Assembly: GCA_029168955.1 (NCBI GenBank)
Contig: JAPDOI010001724.1
Coordinates: forward strand, 62,001-126,000
DNA from: Aplectana chamaeleonis
Taxonomy: Eukaryota > Nematoda > Chromadorea > Rhabditida > Cosmocercidae
DNA length: 64,000 bases
Direction: 5' to 3'
The notes under the pieces were generated by a model, which searched no databases, was not told the origin of the DNA, and saw only the letters and a program-made list of their open reading frames with translations. Position 1 is the stretch's first letter. The number at the start of each line of letters is the position of its first letter. A program made the position numbers and the translations under genes. This document shows, in pieces, positions 10,919-21,514 of the stretch.

Positions 10919-11350
10919 GCATCTTTTATAGTCCTCACCTCAAGCGCAGCACGCGCGTGACGCGCGGGAGGGGCGGTGGCCTTTGAAAGTTCTTACCGCG
11001 CGGCACGCGCGGTAAGAACTTTCATTGTTCATCAGCACCGCCACAGAGGCGCCGCCCAAACCGCCGTTGCGGTTTTACCGTTTCAATCAATAATTGCTTC
11101 TCGATTTGAGTCCACTCCAACATAAATAATTCTGGGACTATCCTGCGCCACCGCATAAGCAAATGCAAGCCAGGAATTTCTGTACAAGTCCCAGTTGAGG
11201 CCCGACTTTTACCCGCACCGCCATGGCGGTGCCGCTGAAGATTTCATAGTGGCTTTCCGCTCGTCCCGCGCGGTGAAAAGTTTCATAGTCCACCGCTCTT
11301 CCCGCGCGTCACGCGCGTGCCGCGCTTGCGGTGAGGACTATGAAAGATGC
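10919..11350. repeat. Foldback MITE family A, copy 1
   Basis: The ends are GCATCTTTTATAGTCCTCACC and its near complement GGTGAGGACTATGAAAGATGC, and the GC-rich subtermini (CACGCGCGTGACGCG) are also inverted. A related copy lies at 45978-46330, sharing the central TGCAAGCC...GTTGAGGCCC segment and CCGCACCGCCAT. Two copies with the same ends show a mobile family. A perfect internal hairpin, AAGTTCTTACCGCGCG with its complement, lies near 10990-11025. Confidence 0.8.
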
Positions 11351-11919
11351 CTAAGATGTGCAGACGTGCGATACGGTAATTTCGAAATCACGGTGAAGCG
11401 CGCTTCAGGGATGTGCGGCAAACGATTTTGAAAAATCGGCAAACGGAAATCGACAAAATCTGCCCAAAAATGGCCGGCAAACGGCAATCGACAAACGGCA
11501 AAATAAAAAAGTGTTGTACAAAAGCGATACAAATTTTCTAAAAGTATCAGTAAAAATATTATTCTCTCATGCTCATTTCGTATTTGAACAGCCAGATAAG
11601 AATCTGTTTTTCAATAATACAACTAAAAGTTGAGCCTCTCACGTTGGCACAATACCTGGCATAGAAAACAGCTCCGGAATGAGCACTCTATTAACACTTG
11701 TAAAAGGAATGTTGTATGTAGTGAAAGGATAGTTGTTTTGAGGTTCACTAATGTCAAGCTTTTTCGGATTATACAGTGGCCATTCATTTGCTTAACGTTT
11801 CAAATTCATCGCACAAAATTCAGAGTATCGCGCAGTCGAAGTTGAGAAGGTGGGCACTCGAAAATCGCTCAAAGAAATGAAGAGCTCAATGTGGTTCTAC
11901 TTTATGTGATTATCTTCGG

Positions 11920-12530
11920 ATGAGCGTGGCAGCCACGCCGCTTCTCTGTTGGAAACTGCCGCTGCCGCTCCGCGATAAAGCCACACCGACTCCTCTAGAC
12001 ACCACAGCGGCTCCAAGAAAGTGCCGCTGCGGCGCCGCGATCAGTGATTGCGCCTTTACAAAAACAGGACAGACTGAGAGAAGCTCATATGAAATTAAGT
12101 ACGAGTCATAGTACAACTGAGCGAGGCCTACGAACAAACATGCGTACCTGTGTTTCTTAAGTCTTCTGTCTGATATGAACAGAGGGTATCCCCGTTACTG
12201 CGAGCAATAGGATACGGGACGTGTGTAATCAAACTTGGGTGATTGAACCGGCGACACCACACAGGGCAGTGCATTGTAGTCGACGCGGGTTCGCTGGTGC
12301 ATCCTCGCGGATCCGGTGCGGTTCTAACACGGAACCGCTGCTGTACTATCAAACCAATGTCGTGGCGTTGCCTAGGCTCAAGACACTGCAACAGAATCGC
12401 ATCGACACAGTGATGATGGCGGAGTCGCTGCAGTACTACCGCGGAACTATCGCGGCACAGTTAGGGATCGAGGTGCATTCCCGGCTCTGCCGCGGCAAAC
12501 TTTCTCAGAGTTTGCGGCGTACTCGTTGGC
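11920..12530 (-). repeat. GC-rich CCGCGGCA repeat unit, copy A
   Basis: Internal part of the hAT element. It is the reverse complement of 26605-27220, including runs of CCGCTGCGGC- and TACCGCGGAACTATCGCGG-like words and a shared AT-richer middle (12060-12240 with 26870-27050). The words recur every few tens of bases, which suggests internal duplication. Confidence 0.78.
12227..12249 (-). other. SL1-like spliced-leader sequence
   Basis: On the minus strand the sequence contains CACCCAAGTTTGA and matches 19 of 22 bases of the conserved nematode SL1 leader; mismatches are at leader positions 5, 9 and 22. The last 12 leader bases recur intact in the sister repeat at about 26890-26903. There is no GT donor immediately after it and no recognisable Sm site, so it is not an intact SL RNA gene. 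Confidence 0.5.
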
Positions 12531-12889
12531 GTGCCTCACTTTGTGTTTACTAGTCGACCGGAATTTATATAAAAGATAGCGACGTGGACAAATACATCTA
12601 CTACGCACGCTCTAGGAAAGCCTTGGAAGCCTTCCTGAGAAACTGCTCCAACTTCGGCATCTCTCCCCTCCGACCTTTTATTGTGTAGTTTTTCAAGCTT
12701 TCCAAATATACGACCCCTGAAAAACCGCGGTTATTTCAAACCACCTCCTTCTCAAACTGTACGCCACCTCTTATTCCCAACTGATCACCCGACTCCGTGC
12801 ATCCAGTTTATAGCCATGCGGCGGATCTTCCCCACGCCGTGTACACCGTCCCCCACCTTTTCAACTCAGAACTCCATTCTTTAACTAAG

Positions 12890-13790
12890 TAGCATGGCCG
12901 GGGATGGCGTTGGTTTACAGTACCCATTGGTAGTGCACTGCTTCGGCAGTGATGGCCTACCGGGTGACCCCGGAACCGTGGGCTCCGTCCCCAGCAGCCA
13001 TGGCTGCTGTGGGAGCCGGCATCTGGGCGCCAGCTCGGCCTAGACCGAGCGGCCTGAAGGTTGGCGAAGGCCCAACGGCTTCTGGCATTAGTCACAGCTA
13101 GGGATGTGCGGTTGGCTCGTGGGAGAGGTGCGATAATACGCCACCACGTACTACGCAATCTATATTACGCGACTACGCTATCTACTACGCGCTGTGGGAT
13201 GTGAGCCAATTGAACCATTAACTGTAAGGCGAACCCAGTACATGCCCTTAGGTGTTAGTGCCTTAGGGATAAAGGGTTATAGCTTACCAATGTGTACCGT
13301 GTACCTGTGTTAGTGTTCATATAGCACTGCTATATCGGTGTCAATATGGTTGGCTTGTGTTGTTGTGCTATTACACTGGTACTACGCGGGACTATCCCCC
13401 CATGGGCCCCACATACATGTTGGTTGGGTTACGTGGCTTGCTAGTGCGGCTGCCCCAGGTTAGTGGACAAGGTGATCCCCAGTGAACGCGAGGACTCCTC
13501 CTGCTTGAGGGAAGCAGGTTGCGAGATAACCATGCGGTAACGGGGCGAGCCGACGAATGCATAGTAGCCATCGATGTGTCGCGATAGTGGGCCGGGAACC
13601 AGGGATCTAATGAGATCCTACTAGGTGTTGGCCACACCGCTATCCAGGGTTGCCATACCCGTGGGTAGGTCCATGCACGATGCGTTCGCATCGTGCTAGG
13701 TGACCATAAATCCCATCGCGTTCGCGACAGAGGGGGTGGGGAATTCGGCACCCTTCCAGACAGGAGGACCCACACGAGCATCACATTACA
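12890..13790. other. Hairpin-rich GC-rich block, origin unknown
   Basis: About 900 bases with a succession of short perfect stems: CACTGCTTCGGCAGTG, GCTCGGCCTAGACCGAGC, GCACGATGCGTTCGCATCGTGC-type and ATCGCGTTCGCGA, several with UUCG or similar loops. Open frames are poor on the plus strand; the minus strand has open stretches at 12808-13158 and 13392-13784 without recognisable domains. It lies inside the hAT copy at 11406-14056 and has no counterpart in the sister copy. It could be a structured RNA or a retroelement 5' region. Confidence 0.55.
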
Positions 13791-14230
13791 ATGCTAGTAA
13801 TTGTTTTGACGTAACCGTATGGTAGCTTACATCATCTGGCCTGGAGTTTTAAAATACGTATAACCTGTCTCTCTACTTTCGAGCCGGTCGCTGCAAGGCT
13901 TATCGAGATTACTATGCGCGTCCTAGTCGCGGCGTTTGTTATCTATTCAGCACCTTTGACCGAATTTTGTCGAAAAGTGAGAGGGCAAACGGCAAACGAC
14001 AATCGACAAACATCGTCCGAAAACGGCCGGCAACCGGCAAACGGCGATCGCCCCTGGTCGGGATCTCATTTGTACATGGACATTACGTGGGTCCTTTAGG
14101 TGAAGACGTGGAATAGAGCACCAGATGACAGATAACGAGAGAAGTTTATCGTGAAAAGCTACTGGTAATGACAACAAAAGTCTGGATATGTGCACCTTAC
14201 CTGGGTTTTCTGAAATGGAATTAAATTAAA

Positions 14231-14776
14231 GGCAGTGGTCACGATGAAAAACGTTATCGAAAAAACTACAAAAATCAGCTTAGATACAAAACAGCTGAAA
14301 AACTATGAAGGTAGCGCGGTGAAAAACGGTCTACAAATAGAGTTTCTACGGCCCAAAGAAGCTAGTTCGTGCACACGTGCACAGCGATGACGAAACAGAT
14401 CGCAGTCTCATGCCGAGCAGTCAAAAATCATCGACATTCAGAGGACGAAATAAATGCAAATTTAACGAATAAAAACAGTTGAATAATGAAAGCATCACTT
14501 CAGTCAATGTTTTTGACTAGATGTGTACATAAATTCGAAGGTTCATTGATTGACATTCAATTTCAAGCTAGCTGATGTTCTTGATATAAGAGGTCATCGA
14601 TGCCGATGATGTGGAGAGGGCTCGTCCACCATCAAAAGACAAGAAAGTTCAGGCTTCAAATTCGGCCCAAAACAGTGGTTTTTTCGCGATTTTTTCTTAT
14701 AGGTCCTACTACTCGAGACCCAGGAAAGGATTTGGAGAGAAAAAGACGACAAGCATATTTGATCGCGACCACTGCC
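14231..14776. mobile_element. MITE, GGCAG termini at TTAA-type site
   Basis: The ends GGCAGTGGTCACGATG and (complement) GGCAGTGGTCGCGATC are flanked by ATTAAA and TTTAAA. The same family ends occur at 25789-26229, 31467-31945 and 36816-37249. No transposase. The TTAA-like target resembles that of piggyBac-type elements, but superfamily is inference. Confidence 0.75.
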
Positions 14777-15750
14777 TTTAAAGGAGTCGTACGCGCAGAA
14801 AACCGTATATATACTATTTTTTCATGTTTTTCTGTAGCTTGGCCTATCGAGTGAATGAAAATGTCGACGGGGCCCACGAGAAACCTCCATTTGTAAAGAA
14901 AAGTCATTCGGAACACACTGTAAATTCGAATTTGAATTTTGCGCCAAAATCATTTCTGAAGTTTTCCTGCTTTCGGAGGCCTCGTCACAGTCATTTTCGG
15001 AGTTTTTCTGCATGTGGAGTTCGTGCCGTAACTATTTTTCATGTTGTCTTATGGTCGGACCAACATTCTAGGAGAAAGTGCTAGATGACCGGTGAGAATT
15101 GGTGGCGGATCTTCATCTTTGACGCCTTCCAACCTCATGGCCCAACGTTTTTGACGCGCCAAAGTTTACCAGTGTGGTCTACCGGGCTCAATCATCAAAT
15201 TGAGCCTGAAAAAAAAAACTGATTCCAGCGCGAACGACGCCTTCAAGAAACAGTAACCCTGTTCAGCGGGAAGACGAAGGAGTGTTGGCGATCGATTGAA
15301 TGATTCCGCTCCCCCTTTCCATATCTATGCCAGTTGAACGGAGCATCATCTGGACAGCCTGTATGTTGCATTAAAAGACATGAAAAAGGCTAATACGAAA
15401 TCAAAGATTATATGACTGACAATTGCGAGGTACTACATATGAATTCAAAAAATCCGGGAGCCTAATGGAAAATAGAAATAATGGAATTAAAAATTTACAT
15501 TTGAGAAAAACGGAGTGTCACCCGTTTTAAGCGAGTTCTATGACTCTATGCAGAGAAGACGTGCATTTCTGAGGATTCATATAGGCATTTCGCTGAACTT
15601 ATTGAATGAGTGGACAGCACCGCGATGGTTGATCGTCGTTCGCGATCGAAACCCCGCTCACGGATGGTGCGACGACTGCTGCACGGCCGAAGCAAATGAT
15701 CGCCTCTAGTTCATTCTCTCGACTCAATTTAACGAGAAGCTTATAACTTC
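14777..15750. other. No recognised gene
   Basis: Short open frames only. An AT-rich patch with poly-A runs near 15215. Nothing assigned. Confidence 0.4.
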
Positions 15751-15751
15751 T

Positions 15752-15822
15752 TTTCCGCGGAGGATCGTCCACTGGATTGCGCAGAACTTAAGTTCTGCTT
15801 AATCCAGTGGAAGATCCACATA
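15752..15822. repeat. Short strong hairpin
   Basis: The inverted repeat GATC.TCCACTGGATT...GCAGAACTTAAGTTCTGC...AATCCAGTGGA.GATC forms a 28-bp stem with essentially no loop. It may be a very small foldback element or a hairpin RNA. Confidence 0.7.
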
Positions 15823-15824
15823 GA

Positions 15825-16844
15825 AGGTTTTTTCTCAGATTTGTTGACGTAAAATTCCAAACAACTGAAACAATCAATAGAAACTACTACTAAATGGACT
15901 AAGCTTTCGGCGTTAAGCTTTCATATCGAAAGATAAACCTACTGTAGAGTATGGAAAACCACAACTGGAAATGGAACTGGCAATAAAGCTGAAAACGATG
16001 CTAGGACAGTTGTGCATTTTTCATTTTCGCAGGAGGTAAGAATTAGTCGTTGAACGCAGTAAGACTGCGCGGTCTCAATCGCTGCAACTGTCAGGATTCA
16101 GAGGCAATCTGGAAGGATTTGCAAGCGAAACACTGAACAACTCAGAGATCAAAGCCCATAGTGCAGGTGTTTGTCTAGAATTTATGCAAGTTATACAAAG
16201 TAGCCATTAAAGAATATTGAAACATCAATGAATAGAAGATTTGCAGTCGCCAATAAAATAGGAGAGAACTGACGAAAAGTTCACATCACGTCCTCCTGTA
16301 GATCCACACAAGTTGGAGACTGAAGAGTAAAGTCTGTACCAAAGAAGGACTTCTCTGGTTTTGTTGTCCTTACGTTTTATCGTCCTACAGACCTTCGATT
16401 ATGACACAGACTCAGGTCTGTCCGGGTGCAAATGACACTGACCGTTGTGCCCGATGAATGTCTCCAAATCCACCATTTATTCCTCTCGGGAAACTTTTCT
16501 GCACGTCATCAGTTAGGATTTTATTCTAGGTGTAATTTCATGCAGCCAAAAACAAGCCATGGTATCCTCCGATTCCCTCCATTTTTTCATGTATGCTACG
16601 GTTGCTTTGTCCGGCGTTATGGTGGTGCGAGTCCGAGTTTTTTCACCCTGCTCAGGTGAGAACCACAAGCCATATTGAGAGGAGAAGTATTAGTCAATTC
16701 TGACCCAAAAATGAAGTTGGCAAATAAGGTGAAGTGTTTTGGTCCGTGTTTATTCAAAATGTTCATAAACAATGAAACGGTGAAAAGTCAATAGAGGCAC
16801 AGTACATCCTCAGACATGAACTTTGTGATTTTTTTTGATTGTGT
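15825..16844. other. No recognised gene
   Basis: Open frames of 77 codons or fewer; no repeat or exon supported. Confidence 0.4.
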
Positions 16845-18216
16845 AGTAGACCTCTCATATATAACACGTGCCAAGTGCGAGATCTCAATTCCTCCAAATA
16901 AGCGAGATATAAATTACCACCGCAGGACCGAGCTCCTTCGCTCACCACCACGGGCCACACCCCCTAACAGATTTTCGACCTCGATGGCGGCTAGATGGAT
17001 GGGTGAATCCCCACAAGTCTTCGTTCTTCAGTCCACTTCCGGACCGTCTCCTTATCCTGGTTCGCTCTCGCGCAACGATTGCGATTGCAGAGAAATACAG
17101 GTCTGAGACAACTCGTCCACCAATTTTTCCCCCTCAAAATATAGGCCTCTTTAAAGGCACAGTCCAACCTCAAAATCGGTTTTCAGTTTTTCTATCTATC
17201 TTTCAAACGGTCCCACGCTGATTCCAATGATGTCTCGGGAATCGTTCAAGATCCCCTGGAAACGAAGTTATGGCCCCTCAAAGATTGAGCTGTGAAAGCA
17301 TGGTGGACGAGTTGTCCGAGGCTTGTAACTTCCGTCATTTGCAACCGCTGTATGTGAGCTAACCTAAATGAAGAGAGAGGCTGAGAATGAAGGGAAGAAC
17401 GGGGCTATTGATCAAAAATCATCGCTCTTCTCGCCACTGTTGAGCTCAAAAGATCGTAAAAGGGGCGTGCCAAAGTGGCTTCTTGAGGTGGGCGCCCCAA
17501 TGTGGCTTCCTCCTATATCTCGCTTATTCGGAGGAATTCAGAGCTCGCACTTGGCAAGTGGTATACGGGGTTGGGTCTACTTCACAATTATGTGGAGATC
17601 TCAGATTTCGTCCCTGAGCTTGGACTGTGCCTTCAAAGGCACAGGACACCCAGAAAATCAAATTTGAGATTTCATGCTTATCTTGGAGAGTGTCACACGC
17701 TGATCACAGTGGTATCTTTGAAATCGTCCAAGACCTCCTTTGAACAGAGTTATGGTTCTTCAAAGATACCTAGATTTCGAGGGTGAAAAATTGGTGGACG
17801 AGTTGTCTCAGGCCTGTATTTCTCTTCATTCGCAATCCTTGCGTGAGAAAAAGTCAGGATAAGGAGAAAGTCCGGTAGTGGACTGAAGAACGACGACTTG
17901 TTGGAATTCATCCATCCATCGAGCCGCTATCGAGTTCGAAAATCTGTTAGGGGGTCGTGCCTGTGGTGGTCGCTTATATCTCGCTTATTTGGAGGAAATG
18001 AGATCTGGCGTTTGGCACGTGTTATACAGGAGGGGTCTGCTACACAATTACATGAAAATCTCAAAATTGATATCCGAGGGTGTACTGTGCCTTTAAGGAG
18101 CCATAATTCTGTTTATAGGGGTCTTGAACGATTTCAAAGTCAGCACTGTGATCAGCGTGTGACTCTCTCCAAGATCAACATAAAAAACTAAAAGATAGTT
18201 CTTAGGGTGTTCTGTG
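16845..18216. mobile_element. Cluster of four related GGCACAG MITEs
   Basis: Four segments of one family lie end to end: a truncated inverted copy (16845-17149), a complete copy (17156-17631), a complete copy in the same orientation (17638-18091) and a truncated inverted copy (about 18098-18216). Complete copies start GGCACAG and end CTGTGCC. The junctions are TTTAAA (17150-17155), TTCAAA (17632-17637) and TTTAAG (18092-18097). They share CACGCTGAT, GTGGACGAGTTGTC and TATATCTCGCTTAT. TTAAA-type junctions resemble those of the GGCAG family elsewhere in the window, so the two may be related. Confidence 0.78.
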
Positions 18217-18774
18217 CCTTCAAAAGCGTTATAAGAATGACTCTCAGAAAGATGAAATCTCAAAACATAGATGTACAGATAGGTTTTTGACACCCAAAAT
18301 ACGCTAGTGATAGTGAAAACCACAAAGCGTCATGCTGGAAAGCGGTATCGTCAAAAACTGAGGTGTTTATAAACAATAAAACGCACTGTAGGTAAGAATG
18401 AGTGAGTGGCTAACTCATGCGGCTGCAGAAATGTTCTCGTGGCAAATTTTCATCCTGCCGGACATAATTTTGACCTGAGGGGCGGACCGTATAGAGTTGA
18501 GCTATGCCGAAACAGTCGTGCGTGTCGGTCGAGTCCGTCAGATCACGCGCTATGTGAGCTCACAATACACCTATGGGTGTACCCCAAGAGTGTACCCCAA
18601 GACAGCCAAGCGGCACGCGTCTGACAATGAGTGCGGTAGTAACGGCTATTGATCGAACGGTTGCGCGTCTCTCAGATGCTTTCTTTTTCATGTAGCACGT
18701 ACTCACGTGACACAGCTCACGTACAGGCTGGGAAAGACGCGGAACTCTCATCGTTTGTACCCGTGCTAGAGCCA
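18217..18774. other. No recognised gene
   Basis: A tandem of GAGTGTACCCCAA near 18575-18600 is the only structure noted. Confidence 0.4.
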
Positions 18775-18992
18775 AATTCATGAACGCGTGGGGTAGGGGT
18801 AAAGGCGTTGGAACCTTCGATGATTACCCTGTGAGGGCGGACGAGCTCTTACCAATCGTTCCCACGCCCAACCCAGCTAAGAGGCGCTGGAAAATTAGAC
18901 ACTGCTCGGCTGCGGGAGCGGTTCCTATTGCGGGTAATCATCAAAGGTGCGGACGCCGTTCTCCTTACCCCAACAACACGCGTTCATGAATT
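18775..18992. repeat. Foldback element
   Basis: Left AATTCATGAACGCGTG and right CACGCGTTCATGAATT are perfect complements, with further pairing of GATGATTACCC inward. About 218 bp. No coding content. Confidence 0.82.
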
Positions 18993-19890
18993 CGGCCCCT
19001 GGCGAGGAACGAAGGCTAGAAACTGCGAGAGGGGAGAAGAAATCAGAAGGAGACTACAGCATCGAGCGTGTCGCACTCGCTATGAGTGATGAGAATTTCG
19101 ATTTTTTTACAAAGGATACTCGACGCTAATCACAGAGATGCCCAACATGGATGAACTTGAGCCCCAATGAGCTTGCTGCATCATCAATCAGTCGCAAGCT
19201 CACCTTCTCTACCTGATAACTGAACGTGACGTTGGCTCAGTGATCTAGAATGGCGACTCGAATGAGCTAAGACGATGCATATTCAGACACACTCTAATTA
19301 ACTCGCATCCCAGTAGTAAACCACAACGTCTTCATTTGCTACCGATCTCAATGAGAGAAAAATACGCCATAATTAGCGATAAGCACAACGGCAAGACAAA
19401 CTTGAAAACATGTTGATGAATATGGGCACTCCTGATGACCGTTTCATATCTGAGGAAATCGAGGCAGAATTTGTATTTCACCATTTCACTGCTGAGTTTC
19501 GCCTCTTATTCCTGAGCACAGTCAAAGATTTTGTTGAATCCTGAGGAGAGAAATAGAAAAACGAATTGAGTTGGGAAAGATTAGAGAAGCTTTTAAATTC
19601 TCCTGGTTGGCTGCTCTAGCCGTTACTCTCAATAGCGAGTTTCTGGAAGACGGTGACCCCGCCCAGCTCAAGATTTTCACATTCAGAGAGCCAAGAGGTA
19701 TGGATAAGGGAGTGATACTCTCAGATGAACTATCCCGTGGCTCGCAACCTTCACGTAGCTTTGAATGCCAAGCGAATTCAAACAAACACTGGGAAATCTT
19801 CGATTTTGATATCTCTCATCAGTCTCTGTTGCCACTCAAGAGGTGAAGGGTAGGTAAGGTCTGGTACATCCCTAGTGACCTGTTGATTTT
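18993..19890. other. No recognised gene; weak open frame
   Basis: A 91-codon plus-strand frame at 19571-19846 (opening GKIREAFKFSWLAALAVTLN) has protein-like composition but no domain I recognise. Its 3' end runs toward the hairpin repeat at 19892. It is too weak to call as a gene. Confidence 0.35.
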
Positions 19891-19891
19891 G

Positions 19892-19986
19892 ATTATCACC
19901 AGCAGCGGAGCGGTGGGCCTCGGTGAAATATAACCAGTGATAAGGAGCTTTCGACGAAAAAGCCACCGCTCCGCGCTGTGATAACC
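19892..19986. repeat. 95-bp hairpin repeat B, copy 1
   Basis: TTATCACCAGCAGCGGAGCG pairs with CGCTCCGCGCTGTGATAA around a loop containing AACCAGTGATAAGGAG. Related copies lie at 25607-25703 and 26234-26328. Three copies in one window indicate a dispersed family. Confidence 0.8.
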
Positions 19987-19989
19987 AAA

Positions 19990-21380
19990 AACATGAGTTC
20001 ACTCGGAATGAAACAGAGTCTAGTTAGGACGGTGCTAACAAATTAAAAGAGTAGAATAAACTCGCGCTGATTGTTGATCACCATAAGTGACCAGTTCGAA
20101 TTATTCATATACATATTAACATGTTGTGGCTGGGAAAACAAGCAAGGTAGATTCTTGAATAGAATACTGAAGTGTGAGCATATCGCACAGATCATTAATA
20201 CGGTTTGAACTGAGCTGCTAAATCGCGTTCTTTGCTAAGAAAAAAAAACGCTATTTAGTGAAGAATGATGGCGAATGACATTTCAAAATGGGAGAAGCAT
20301 CCAAGCATAGGTAACCTTCAAAAACCATCTCCTTGCTCTGCTTCACTGTTTCTACCGTTCAAATGCTAGGTTCGCTCCTCTTATCCGTTGGCGACGTTTG
20401 CCCCTGTCCTGCGTCAGACCAGAATAGCTTTTCGCAATTTTTCGAACCGCCAAAGCCATTCGGATATTGGATTAGAAATACGTTCCGAAGCTCGGCGATA
20501 TGCGCGCAACCTTTACCTGTCAGTCAATGCTGTGCTCAGAGCATTTTCGTTTACTTACTTTCGACTTGGGAATAACTTTCTGCTTGGCGCCGTAACTAAC
20601 CTTTAGACCGTCCCTGCACTTGATAAGCACATTACGACGTGATCATTCGTGATCACCATCAATTGATAAAGCAACCGCCAACCGATTCGAAGAAACCTGA
20701 TTCTCGACTCTTATGCTGATATCTAGTCGTTGATACCGTATCGCTGAATTTGGCGGACAAGTATAGCCCGAAATTCGAATTGTACTCAAAGTGAATCAAA
20801 GCTTGCTATTACCGTTATAGTATATGTACCTAAGCTAGCGTCCATACGTCGCGAGAGCGGGCGTTCCCGCTGTTGTGCGCCTCTCGCCGCACCTTAACGC
20901 CGGACGCAAATTAACACAAAAAAACATCCCCTACCACATGTTGATTTAATTGAAAATGTTTGATCGGGTGATCAATCGCTCGAGTCGGCGCAACGGCTGA
21001 TGATTTCCCACGGTTTTCGACTTCCTTGAGGGGATGACGGAAAACAAGTGCTGTAGTTTTGCTACAGGTTTAATGCCACCCGCTTTAGTGATGGAGCAGT
21101 CAGCTTGAAACATGCTGCTTGCTTCGTGGCGCTGGCGTAAGCGCGCAAGAGGGAGCGTCTGTGAGCGGCTAGCGAACCGTGTGCCCACGATGACAATCGA
21201 TTTTGTAATCGCATGCTCTCGCTACGTATGGATGGAGCCTAATCGACCGGCAAAGTGAATCGCAGCTTGTTTCCCCAGTGATTGAGCGCAAAGTGGAGCT
21301 ACAGTTGTTTTGAAGTCAATTCATAGTAATCGGTCTTCGAAATAAGTCGATCCTTTGTTAAAATGATTTGGCTTCAAGCT
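19990..21380. other. No recognised gene
   Basis: Open frames of about 80 codons or fewer. A local GC-rich imperfect hairpin at about 20845-20892 (GCGAGAGCGGGCG...). Nothing else assigned. Confidence 0.4.
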
Positions 21381-21382
21381 AA

Positions 21383-21514
21383 AGGGGTTGGGCAGTGTGC
21401 CAACGGGGCGCGGTGCGGCCTGATGATCGTGAGCCGTATTGATAGATCGCGACGATCTATCAATACTGCCTTCCGTCATAAGACCGCGCCCTGTTGGCAC
21501 TCTGCTCAACCCCA
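21383..21514. repeat. Foldback element, nearly loopless
   Basis: Arms of about 65 bp meet at TATTGATAGATCGCGACGATCTATCAATA-type symmetry. The outer part pairs GGGGTTGGGCAG.GTGCCAAC with GTTGGCAC.CTGCTCAACCCC. It can form a long hairpin with almost no loop. Confidence 0.82.

Larger units (their letters stand above)
11406..14056 (-). mobile_element. hAT-type non-autonomous element, GCCGTTT family, copy 1
   Basis: Left end CAGGGATGTGCGGCAAACG and a right end reading, on the minus strand, CAGGGGCGATCGCC. Both are followed by arrays of GGCAAACGG-like words (11410-11510 and 13975-14050). Internal order is the reverse complement of the element at 25197-27499: the GC-rich block and repeat unit at 11920-12530 match 26605-27220 there. 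That second copy has a perfect 8-bp TSD, which supports the hAT assignment. Here the flanking 8-mers do not match, so the right boundary is less certain. No transposase is present. A hairpin-rich block (12890-13790) absent from the other copy appears to be an insertion. Confidence 0.68.

Noticed and set aside
12227..12249. Intact SL RNA gene
   Set aside because: No GT donor after the leader and no Sm-binding site or three-stem RNA seen.
12808..13784. Minus-strand open frames in the hairpin-rich block
   Set aside because: Pro/Ser/Arg/Trp-rich readings typical of GC-rich structured DNA; no domain.
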